A stretch of DNA of 46,285 bases from Opitutaceae bacterium (GTDB taxonomy: Bacteria; Verrucomicrobiota; Verrucomicrobiia; Opitutales; Opitutaceae): assembly GCA_018402455.1 (NCBI GenBank), contig JAGYIG010000027.1, positions 1-46,285 of the forward strand. Direction: 5' to 3'. Below, piece after piece: positions 24,243 to 31,682 of the stretch (the stretch's first letter is position 1; every line of letters starts with the position of its first letter). The notes under the pieces are model-generated. The model made no database searches. It was not told where the DNA came from and was given only the letters and a program-made list of their open reading frames with translations. Position numbers and translations under genes: made by a program.

Positions 24243-26462
24243 ATGGGATCCTCCGAGAAAGATAAAGGGCCGGGCGGCTATGCTCCGGCAGACTACGGCG
24301 CTGGTTACGGCTATGGCTACGGCTATGGCGGGGGCTACGGCAATGAAGACGGCACGGCTCACCGGAGCGTCCAGGACTACCTGCTCATCTTGCGGGAGCG
24401 CATCTGGTATATCGTGGTCGTATTCCTCGTGGTGTTTTCCTCCGCCCTGGTCTACACCTTCAGCGCCACGCGAATCTATCAGGCGACCGCGACCGTGCAA
24501 CTGCTCCGCGATGATCCGACGATCATGCAAGTGCAGGATGTGGTCGAAACCCAGATCCGGGGAGCGGAAGATCTGAACACCCAAGTCAAGCTGCTGGAGA
24601 GCGCCAATCTGATCGCTAAGGTGGCCGAACGCCTGACCGGAGATGATTTACGCCAGTTTTTGGCCCCTTATCAGGATGGCAGCGAAGACGATCCGGTCAC
24701 CCCTCACGGTCTGCTCGCCAAAAACCGAGAAGTCGTTCCCCAGCGACTCAGTTTGGTCTTGGCGGTCCAATTTGAGCATCCGGATCGGGCGATAGCCGCC
24801 AAGGTGGCGAATTATTTCGTCGACGAGTTCATCAATTTCAACAACCGCCAGCGAATCGAGGAATCGCTCAAGGCCGTGGATGATCTCAAGGTCCGGGCGG
24901 AGGATCAGAAACAAAAAGTCGACGAGTTGGCTCGCGGGCTGCAGCGCTATCGCGAAGAGAATAATATGGTCTCGCTTGATGAGCGCCGGGACATCGTCAC
25001 GGATCGGCTGAAAGCCTTGGGCATGAATGTGACCACGCTTTCTACGGAATTGAAGAATGTGGAAGTCCGGTGGAACCAGCTGCGGGAACGGGGCGGCAAT
25101 CTGGAGGCCATTTCAGAGCTTCCTTTCATCGCTTCGGACTCCCTGATTTCGTCGCTCAAACAACAGGTTTCGGCCGAAAACATCGCCATTGCCGAGCTGC
25201 GGGAGCGTTACCGGGCCAAGCATCCTCGGATGATCGAAGCGCAGCGCAAGCTGACCCAGACGCAGGAGGAGTTGGAGCGGGCCATTCGGGGAATGGTGAA
25301 TCAAATCAACGCGCAGTATGAGGCGGGCCAAAACGCCTTGGCAGAGGCACGGATTGATTTACGGGAGCAGGAGCAGGAGTCACTGGCGCTGAGCCGCGCG
25401 GCGGTCGATTACAGTGCCCGGGAGCGCGAATACCTCATCAATGAAGAGCTGCACAACAGCATCATATCCCGGATGCGCGAGACGTCGGTCACCAGCACGA
25501 TGGCCAATCAGAACGCGCGCATCATCGACCGGGCGGTGCCGCCGTCCGAAGGAAACTTTGTCTCGCCAAATTTACTGCTCAATCTCGGCCTGGGCGTGGT
25601 GGGCGGAGCCGGCCTGGGACTGGCCTTCGCCTTCTTCGTGGCCTTTATCGACGACCGGGTTAAGAGCTCGTTCGATATCGAATCGGTCATCGGGGTTCCG
25701 CTCATTGGAATCATTCCTCATATCAAGAAGCTTGATCCGGTGCAAAAGGCCCAGGTGGTGCTGAACAATGCGGATCGCCAAGTTTCCGAGGCATTTCTCA
25801 CGTTGCACTCGGCGCTTCGGCTCAAGGAGGAATCCAAAAACGCTAAGTGCGTGCTGACCACTTCAACCATCCCTGGCGAGGGCAAGTCCTTCGTCACCAC
25901 CAACGTGGCCATGACCTTTGCCTCGCATGGTGAAAAGGTGGTGATCGTGGATTGTGATCTGCGGAAGCCAAATATCCACAAAACCTTGCAGTTGGAGAAC
26001 TCGAAGGGGGTCATCGATATTGTCGGGGGATCCGCTTCCATCGACGATGTCGTGAACAAGGAAGTCGCTCCCAACCTCGATGTGATCACGACGGGGGGAC
26101 GGGCTAAAAATCCAACGCAGGTCCTGAACAGTCGAAATTTCGAACAACTCCTGCTGGACCTCCGTCAGCGTTACGATCGGGTCTTCATCGATACTCCGCC
26201 ACTGGCGGCGGTCAGTGATGCGATGGTGATCCTGCCGTTGGTCGATGGCTCGCTCTTTTCCATCTTCTTCAACAAGGTGCGACGCAAAGCCGCCCAATTT
26301 GCCGCCAAGAAGCTACTTGAGAGCAACGTCCCCGTCTTTGGTGCCGTGCTCAACGGGCTCAATCTCGCCGTGTCGGGATATTACTATGCCCAATACTACG
26401 ACAAGTCCTACAAGGACTACTACGTCGTGATGTCGAAGAGCGACGACACGCCGGAACGGTAA
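24243..26462 (+). CDS. Wzz-BY-kinase fusion (polysaccharide co-polymerase/tyrosine autokinase)
   Basis: A 739-residue inner-membrane protein. A Gly/Tyr-rich cytosolic tail (residues 12-33) precedes the Wzz domain, with TM1 at about 54-73, a long periplasmic coiled-coil region, and TM2 at about 446-468. The cytosolic kinase domain has Walker A ending GEGKS at 545-549, Walker A' VVIVDCDLRKP and Walker B VFIDTPP at about residue 648, as in Wzc/CapB-type bacterial tyrosine kinases. The C-terminus carries a tyrosine cluster (YYYAQYYDKSYKDYY, eight Tyr) for autophosphorylation. Cycles of phosphorylation and oligomerisation would control polymer length and export through the OPX protein encoded 15 bases upstream. 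No cognate low-molecular-weight tyrosine phosphatase, Wzy polymerase or flippase is in the window. Confidence 0.93.
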   Translation: MGSSEKDKGPGGYAPADYGAGYGYGYGYGGGYGNEDGTAHRSVQDYLLILRERIWYIVVVFLVVFSSALVYTFSATRIYQATATVQLLRDDPTIMQVQDVVETQIRGAEDLNTQVKLLESANLIAKVAERLTGDDLRQFLAPYQDGSEDDPVTPHGLLAKNREVVPQRLSLVLAVQFEHPDRAIAAKVANYFVDEFINFNNRQRIEESLKAVDDLKVRAEDQKQKVDELARGLQRYREENNMVSLDERRDIVTDRLKALGMNVTTLSTELKNVEVRWNQLRERGGNLEAISELPFIASDSLISSLKQQVSAENIAIAELRERYRAKHPRMIEAQRKLTQTQEELERAIRGMVNQINAQYEAGQNALAEARIDLREQEQESLALSRAAVDYSAREREYLINEELHNSIISRMRETSVTSTMANQNARIIDRAVPPSEGNFVSPNLLLNLGLGVVGGAGLGLAFAFFVAFIDDRVKSSFDIESVIGVPLIGIIPHIKKLDPVQKAQVVLNNADRQVSEAFLTLHSALRLKEESKNAKCVLTTSTIPGEGKSFVTTNVAMTFASHGEKVVIVDCDLRKPNIHKTLQLENSKGVIDIVGGSASIDDVVNKEVAPNLDVITTGGRAKNPTQVLNSRNFEQLLLDLRQRYDRVFIDTPPLAAVSDAMVILPLVDGSLFSIFFNKVRRKAAQFAAKKLLESNVPVFGAVLNGLNLAVSGYYYAQYYDKSYKDYYVVMSKSDDTPER
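24303..24341 (+). repeat. Tyr-Gly hexamer repeat at the 5' end of the BY-kinase gene
   Basis: Repeated TAC/TAT-GGC hexamers encode an alternating Gly-Tyr run (residues 21-33 of the kinase). The near-perfect 6-base periodicity could allow slippage that changes the tail length in frame. Confidence 0.6.
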
Positions 26463-26483
26463 CCCCCGAGTCAGCCCGCGCGG

Positions 26484-27494
26484 TCACGATTTGGCCGCGG
26501 CCCGGCGCATCCGGTCATTCAACGTTTCAGCCCAAGGGTTGTCGGAGGGGACCTGCTGCAGTTGAATGGCCCGGTAGCCCCGCCCATCCAGATCTCGGAG
26601 GAGCCGGTAGAGGCTTTTGGCCGCCGTTTCACCATCCCCCTGCGGGGAAAGCACAAAGTGGTTTTCACCTTGGGCGGTCGAGGTGTCTCCGGATCGAAAA
26701 TGCACCCACGCGTCGCGTGCGGACATTTTTTTCGGAAAGACCCGCCGCAGGATCGTGGCAGTCTGGGGGCTGTAGTGCCGTTCCAGCTGTCCTGGTGCCG
26801 TAGGTTTGACGTTAGCAGCGCGAGCGGGCTTCGGCCGGGTCACCCGAACTCCGGGCGCTATTGCTGATTTGATCTGCTCGCGGGAAATGGCTCCGGGACG
26901 GAGGATTTGAATGCTCCGTTGGCTGACCACCCGTACGATGGTGGACTCCACGCCAATCGGACATTCGCCGCCATCCAGAATGGCGGGGTTGGCCCGACCG
27001 GTACGAATTTTTTTAAACGCTTCCCCCGCCAGCACGTGGGCCGCGCGGGTCGGACTCACGTAGCCAAATAAATTGGCACTGGGAGCGGCTAACGGCACGC
27101 CGGCGGCCTGCAACACCTTCTTGAACAGCGGGTGCGCGGGCATTCGGATCGCCACGGTGGTCAGGCCGGAAGTTACGATATTGGGAACGCAGGATTTGCG
27201 TGGCAATACGAGGGTCAGCGGACCAGGCCAGAACCTTTTCGCCAAGGTTTTGGCCAACGGGTTCCACTCGGCCAATTGCCCTGCCTGCGCCAGGCTGGAA
27301 ACATGCACGATGAGCGGGTCATCCGCCGGGCGCTTTTTGGCAGTGAAGATCGCCGCACACGCTGCGGGGTTGGTGGCATCGGCCGCGAGTCCGTACACCG
27401 TCTCCGCCGGGACCGCCACGAGCTTTCCGCGGGCGAGCATCCGTCCCAGTCTCCAAATATTGGTAGGAGTCGGTTGGTAGCTGCTGGTTTTCAT
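26484..27494 (-). CDS. sua5: L-threonylcarbamoyladenylate synthase (Sua5/TsaC family)
   Basis: A 336-residue two-domain Sua5-type protein. The YrdC-like domain (about residues 10-200) has LVAVPAETVYGLAADA, KKRPADDPLIVHV, WPGPLTLVL, VAIRMPAHP and the nucleotide-site PSANLFGYVSPT; GVESTIVRV and ILRPGAIS follow, and a C-terminal Sua5 domain (about 240-330) is present. It makes threonylcarbamoyl-AMP from threonine, bicarbonate and ATP for t6A37 modification of ANN-decoding tRNAs in the cytoplasm. It lies downstream of rpsR but behind a terminator, so the two are probably separate units. Convergent with the kinase gene, 21 bases apart. Confidence 0.92.
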   Translation of the reverse strand: MKTSSYQPTPTNIWRLGRMLARGKLVAVPAETVYGLAADATNPAACAAIFTAKKRPADDPLIVHVSSLAQAGQLAEWNPLAKTLAKRFWPGPLTLVLPRKSCVPNIVTSGLTTVAIRMPAHPLFKKVLQAAGVPLAAPSANLFGYVSPTRAAHVLAGEAFKKIRTGRANPAILDGGECPIGVESTIVRVVSQRSIQILRPGAISREQIKSAIAPGVRVTRPKPARAANVKPTAPGQLERHYSPQTATILRRVFPKKMSARDAWVHFRSGDTSTAQGENHFVLSPQGDGETAAKSLYRLLRDLDGRGYRAIQLQQVPSDNPWAETLNDRMRRAAAKS

Positions 27495-27511
27495 TCCAAT
27501 TCCCGGGCATG

Positions 27512-27537
27512 AAAAAACCGGGGCTGATCAGCACCGG
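27512..27537 (-). terminator. Intrinsic terminator of rpsR
   Basis: On the minus strand a palindromic stem (27537 down to 27518, arms CCGGTGCTGA and TCAGCCCCGG, one mismatch, GATC at the tip) is followed by six T residues (27517-27512). It lies 33 bases after the rpsR stop and 18 bases before the sua5 start. Confidence 0.7.
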
Positions 27538-27569
27538 CTTCGATAGAACTGATTTTCAACCTCGGTCGA

Positions 27570-27767
27570 TTACTGACTGAAAAGCAGATTGCGGGACCGC
27601 TTGATGGTCTTGGTGATGCGTCGCTGCTCCCGAGCGGACAAGTGAGTATACTTGCGGGGGAGAATCTTCCCCGTGTCGGTGATGTATGGCTTCAGGGCTT
27701 CGGGCATTGAGAAGGGAATCTCGGCCGGGGAAATACTCTGTTGGACGGTTTCTTCGGAGGTGGTCAT
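27570..27767 (-). CDS. rpsR: 30S ribosomal protein S18 (bS18)
   Basis: A 65-residue protein from ATG 27767 (MTTSEETVQ); an in-frame start at 27812 would add 15 residues that do not look conserved. The C-terminal half carries the S18 pattern: DTGKILPRKYTHLSAREQRRI followed by the basic KTIKRSRNLLF. The chain is a little shorter than typical S18 (about 75) and has no cysteines, so it is the zinc-free type. It stands alone, whereas rpsR is normally with rpsF, ssb and rplI. It may be the only copy or a second paralogue; that cannot be judged from this window. Confidence 0.85.
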   Translation of the reverse strand: MTTSEETVQQSISPAEIPFSMPEALKPYITDTGKILPRKYTHLSAREQRRITKTIKRSRNLLFSQ

Positions 27768-27859
27768 GACGGAAAAAGGGAGACTAAACCGCGTGGCCCC
27801 TGGCACTGTCAATCGGGATTTTCAACTGGCCGTGGAGCACTGGCTCAGTGCCCACGTGG

Positions 27860-30337
27860 TCAGGGTAGGGGAATGACTTGATTGATCAGCACGGTAATCG
27901 GGGCGACCCCTGGCAAGGGATCGACGAGAATGCCAAACCAGCCTTCCGGTCCAGAGGACCATGAATGGAAGTGATGGGTTTTCGAATGGGGATTAAGGCG
28001 GTCTTGCCAGGCGATTTGCACGCGACCTCCCTTATACCACAGCACCCGCACGAGGGGCATCATGTCGTCGGCTGAGGCCTCGGGAGCGACTTGAATTATT
28101 CCATTCAACGCCTCCAGAGGGTGGTTGGCCTTCAGCCAGATTTGTCCGCCGGGCTCCACCACGTAGCCGTTTTCGGTGACTCGTCCGCCTCGGAGCAAGA
28201 CGTCGTCTGGCTCCCAGTCGGTCTGAAGGAAAGCCGCGAGTCGCTCGGGGCTGGGGCTCGACTCCGCCGAGGGCTTGCGAACGAGGGGCGGCGGAGGCCC
28301 GGGGGAGGCTTGGGAGTGCAGCAGCGTGGGAGCGAACCAACCCGCACTGGCGAAACTCACCGACTCTTCGTCCATCTGGACGCGGAATCGGACGTCACGT
28401 TGCCGACCATCGAAAATCAATTCGAAGGTCGCAAGGTGCTCGCCCGGCGGCAACTCCAGCTCACGGCTTTCGATGTAGTGCCAGTCTCCGTCGAGCGCGT
28501 ATTCGATGTCGAAGCGGGCTTTTATGGGCCTCGAGTCGCTGGTCTCGAATCGGCGTAACACTCCACGAGCCTTCGCCCGACTACCCCGCCAGTCCAAATA
28601 GACGATTCCGGGATCACCGTTTAAGATGCCGAAATAAATCTCACCGTCTGGCGTCGATTGAAACACGATGTTATAAAACCGCAGCAGTTTGGTCTCAAAA
28701 TTGGTGCCAAACTGGTTGATCAGATTGATTTCGTCATTGTCCGCCCGCAGATCGGCTTGGGTTCGGTACGTCCTCAGCGCACTCCCACTGTTGTTCACAT
28801 CGGTAAACAAAGCCACGGCGACATGCGACTGACCGGGCCAGTGGTCCCACGGAACCGAGGCGACCAGCACGTCATAGCGGGATGGGGGCATAATGAGTTC
28901 GTATAGCAGCTTGCCCTGTTCCCACTGGTAAGAGGTTCCATCGTGCATCCAAAGGGGGAGTCCCTTTACTTTTATCGACGGCCAGATTCGTTCTAACCAT
29001 TCCACGCCGGTAGCGTACAAGACGGGGTGAAGCCCGGCACGGTTAGCCGGCGGGATGTGGTGATGCAGCTCGCGATAGGAGTCAGCCATCTCTGGGGGAA
29101 TCAGAACACCTTGCAGGTATCCGAACTTTGGATCAAGGGCCGCCAGTTCGACGTAGTCCTCCCTTGCCGCCCCTGAATGGCCAAACTGTGATCGGTCGCC
29201 TTCCCACCCGGACCACCAAGCCGGAGTTCCGTTGATCATGGCAAAAAACCCCAGCCAAGCCAGACCGGCTCGCGAGATGCGGCCATGGTCTGTAAAGGCC
29301 AACAAGAGGGCCATTCCGAGAACCACGCAAGCCCCTCCGGAGATGTAAGCGATCTCATGATTGGTGACCAGTAGCGCACTCGCCGCAAAGGCGCAGCCCA
29401 AGGCCGCCACTCCGAGGAGAAACCGATCAAGCAGGGAGCGTTTCCAGCCCAAAATGAGGGCAAGGCCGATCATACTGACCACGAACCAGAGGCCGAACTG
29501 CGGGACTGGCAGCGGATTGTAGTAATCGTGCATCGGTCGAAGGTAAGCACTCCACTCCTGCAAGGCCCCCAGATAGACCGCACGGCTGGACCCTGCCAGT
29601 CCGATAACATTGGCGTGCCAGATCGCCAGATTTACCCCGGTCAACCAGAGTTCCGTGATCAGCGGCAACACGACGCCACTGCAGAGAACAAACCCGAGCA
29701 GACCGACATTGGCCCGGATGCGGTCGCGCCGAATCCATAAGTCACGAACGATGAATCCCGTCGCACCGACCAATGTGAGGAGTTGAAAGCTGATCTTATT
29801 AATGCCTCCAATCCACAGCGCCAATCCCAGCACCAGATGCCAACCGATTTGGGATCGATTCCAGCGCGGCGCGCACGCTGCCGACCAGGTCGCAAACGCC
29901 AAACAAATCACCCCGAGTGGATTGTGCCAGATGATGGTATGCTGGGAAGCCGTTGCAGTGGTGAGGGTGGCCGCATAAAACAGCGCCCAAGGCACTGCCA
30001 GCCGTCGGCTCAGGAGCCAGGTCATGGCCAAAAATGAGACCACAATGAGCGCCAATCCACCATAGGTCATGCCCAGGTAATCGCCGCCGCCGATTTTTTC
30101 AGCTAGGCGGTTGAGCTGTAGGAATCCGGCCTGAATCGGGGTGGTAAAGTCCCGATAGGGGTTTTCGCCAGCATCCATGCGACCCACCGCAGCCATCACC
30201 AGCCCGTAGTCCATAAAATCGCGAAGGTGGTCGTGGTTGCGGATCCAGGGTAGCGCCACGATCAGGGTCAAGGCTCCCAGCGCCAAACCCTGCCACCATG
30301 ACTTGAAACTATGCTGGGATGGAAATGAGTTCGGCAT
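27860..30337 (-). CDS. Large polytopic membrane protein, GT-C-like, function unknown
   Basis: An 825-residue protein from ATG 30337. A first membrane helix (about residues 15-32) is followed by an extracytoplasmic loop with MDYGLVMAAVGRMDAGENPYRDF, then about ten hydrophobic helices to about residue 375 and a soluble C-terminal domain of some 440 residues that contains beta-rich stretches. Topology and the acidic first loop resemble GT-C transferases and the protein at 5708-7930 (compare GENPYRDF with GEPLYDAVF), but I know no named family. The gene is clearly less G+C-rich than its neighbours, for instance around 28600-28800, which may point to acquisition or relaxed composition. Nothing adjacent hints at a substrate. 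The start is 126 bases from the divergent msrA. Confidence 0.75.
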   Translation of the reverse strand: MPNSFPSQHSFKSWWQGLALGALTLIVALPWIRNHDHLRDFMDYGLVMAAVGRMDAGENPYRDFTTPIQAGFLQLNRLAEKIGGGDYLGMTYGGLALIVVSFLAMTWLLSRRLAVPWALFYAATLTTATASQHTIIWHNPLGVICLAFATWSAACAPRWNRSQIGWHLVLGLALWIGGINKISFQLLTLVGATGFIVRDLWIRRDRIRANVGLLGFVLCSGVVLPLITELWLTGVNLAIWHANVIGLAGSSRAVYLGALQEWSAYLRPMHDYYNPLPVPQFGLWFVVSMIGLALILGWKRSLLDRFLLGVAALGCAFAASALLVTNHEIAYISGGACVVLGMALLLAFTDHGRISRAGLAWLGFFAMINGTPAWWSGWEGDRSQFGHSGAAREDYVELAALDPKFGYLQGVLIPPEMADSYRELHHHIPPANRAGLHPVLYATGVEWLERIWPSIKVKGLPLWMHDGTSYQWEQGKLLYELIMPPSRYDVLVASVPWDHWPGQSHVAVALFTDVNNSGSALRTYRTQADLRADNDEINLINQFGTNFETKLLRFYNIVFQSTPDGEIYFGILNGDPGIVYLDWRGSRAKARGVLRRFETSDSRPIKARFDIEYALDGDWHYIESRELELPPGEHLATFELIFDGRQRDVRFRVQMDEESVSFASAGWFAPTLLHSQASPGPPPPLVRKPSAESSPSPERLAAFLQTDWEPDDVLLRGGRVTENGYVVEPGGQIWLKANHPLEALNGIIQVAPEASADDMMPLVRVLWYKGGRVQIAWQDRLNPHSKTHHFHSWSSGPEGWFGILVDPLPGVAPITVLINQVIPLP

Positions 30338-30462
30338 ACGGCTTCGGAGGGGTAAGATGATTCGACGTCACGACCGATCAAGGGTTTATCCTCCCTGCTC
30401 AGCCGCGTGGTTTGACCCACCTTAAGGGAACAACGGGTCCGTTATCTCCGTCTCACTTTCGC

Positions 30463-31035
30463 ATGCACCGAATTTTGATACTTCTTTCCTTCCTGGCGCT
30501 CGCTCCTTTCGGGGGGGCGGCGCCCCCGCAAAAAGCGACGCTGGGCGCGGGCTGTTTCTGGTGCGTCGAGGCCGTTTATGAGCAGTTGCCCGGCGTCATC
30601 GAAGTGGTATCCGGCTACGCGGGGGGACCGGAAAAGAATCCGACTTACCAACAGGTCAGTGCGGGCCGCACCGGCCATGCGGAGGTGGTGCAAATTACGT
30701 TCGATCCGGCTCAGACCAGCTATCGTGACTTGGTGGACTATTTCTGGAAAACCCACGACGCCACCGATCCACGGGGGGTTTGGCCTGATTTTGGGCCGCA
30801 ATACCGCAGCATCATTCTAGCGCACGATCAGGAGCAGTTGACCCAGGCGCGGGCGTCACTCCAAGAGGCGGGGCGAGCCCACGATAAACCGATCGCGACC
30901 GAACTTGTGATGCTGGAAAAATTCTACCCCGCGGAAGCCTACCATCAGGATTTCGTGAGAAGAAATCCCTCCTATCCGTACGTTCGCAACATCGCCTACC
31001 CCAAATTGGACAAGCTCGGACTCAAGCGCCCCTGA
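30463..31035 (+). CDS. msrA: Exported peptide-methionine (S)-S-oxide reductase
   Basis: A 190-residue MsrA with an N-terminal signal peptide (MHRILILLSFLALAPFGGAA, cleaved near residue 20), so it likely repairs oxidised methionines in periplasmic proteins. The active site is GAGCFWCVEAVYEQLPGV with nucleophile C31; C34 in the same motif is the only other cysteine and may act as the resolving residue. Later landmarks GYAGG, GHAEVVQITFDP, DFGPQYRSII and EKFYPAEAYHQDF are typical of the family. ATG 30463 is chosen for the signal peptide; the frame reaches to 30412. No msrB is adjacent. Confidence 0.93.
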   Translation: MHRILILLSFLALAPFGGAAPPQKATLGAGCFWCVEAVYEQLPGVIEVVSGYAGGPEKNPTYQQVSAGRTGHAEVVQITFDPAQTSYRDLVDYFWKTHDATDPRGVWPDFGPQYRSIILAHDQEQLTQARASLQEAGRAHDKPIATELVMLEKFYPAEAYHQDFVRRNPSYPYVRNIAYPKLDKLGLKRP

Positions 31036-31136
31036 GGGCGTGGTCTTCCATTCGCCCGATCCATCACATCGCCGGGCTTCATCTCACATTCCGCCGAGGA
31101 CCCTGTCCGATGGAGCGGGCTGTCCGGCCTTGGGGG

Positions 31137-31637
31137 CTACCGTCCGCAACACTTCTTGTATTTCTTGCCCGAGCCGCAAGGGCATGGATCGTTCCGTCCC
31201 ACCTTGGGAGCGGCGCGAAGCGGCGCCGGGCCTTCGCGCAAGGGTTTGGTGAAAATCCATTCCCCGTCGATCAGCTCGAACTCGGACTTTTCGTGCAGGA
31301 CTCCCTCCCGACCTTCTTCGATGAAATGGGCCGAAAAATCCACCTGCGAGACTCCCGGTCGAACCTCGGGCTCGTGTTGGTGGACCACCAGTTGAGTCCA
31401 CTCCAGCGCGTTGCCATACTCCTCCTCGCGGTAGGGCGTTCCGCGGGTCTCGGCGTAGGTCCGATGCAGGTAGGGAAAGTCGTTAAGGGCATGGGCGGTG
31501 TAGCGAGAGCGCATCAACCGCTCGGCGTCTGGCGCGGGCGATGCCCCGCTCAAAATCGGCGCACAACAATCACCAAAAGATTCGCTGCTGCCGCAGGGGC
31601 AGGGATCGGTGGAAGGGGGGAGGGGACGTTTGGTCAC
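31137..31637 (-). CDS. YchJ-like protein with N- and C-terminal SEC-C motifs
   Basis: A 166-residue protein of the YchJ/UPF0225 family. An N-terminal metal-binding motif [15 protein letters not shown] (about residues 11-25) is followed by the YchJ core with [16 protein letters not shown], and the protein ends in a second SEC-C motif [15 protein letters not shown]. Both motifs have the CxCx8CC zinc-binding pattern known from the SecA C-terminus. The role is not established; SEC-C proteins often bind nucleic acid, ribosomes or SecB. It is convergent with msrA and 45 bases upstream of the next minus-strand stretch's start-side neighbour, with no clear operon. Confidence 0.87.
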   Translation of the reverse strand: MTKRPLPPSTDPCPCGSSESFGDCCAPILSGASPAPDAERLMRSRYTAHALNDFPYLHRTYAETRGTPYREEEYGNALEWTQLVVHQHEPEVRPGVSQVDFSAHFIEEGREGVLHEKSEFELIDGEWIFTKPLREGPAPLRAAPKVGRNDPCPCGSGKKYKKCCGR

Positions 31638-31682
31638 AGGATTCTGGGTGAAATAAAAACGAAGATTAAGCGAGCTCTAGCT

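Noticed and set aside
31027..31040. CGCCC/GGGCG hairpin at the msrA stop codon
   Set aside because: Short stem with no T-tract, not enough for a terminator call.
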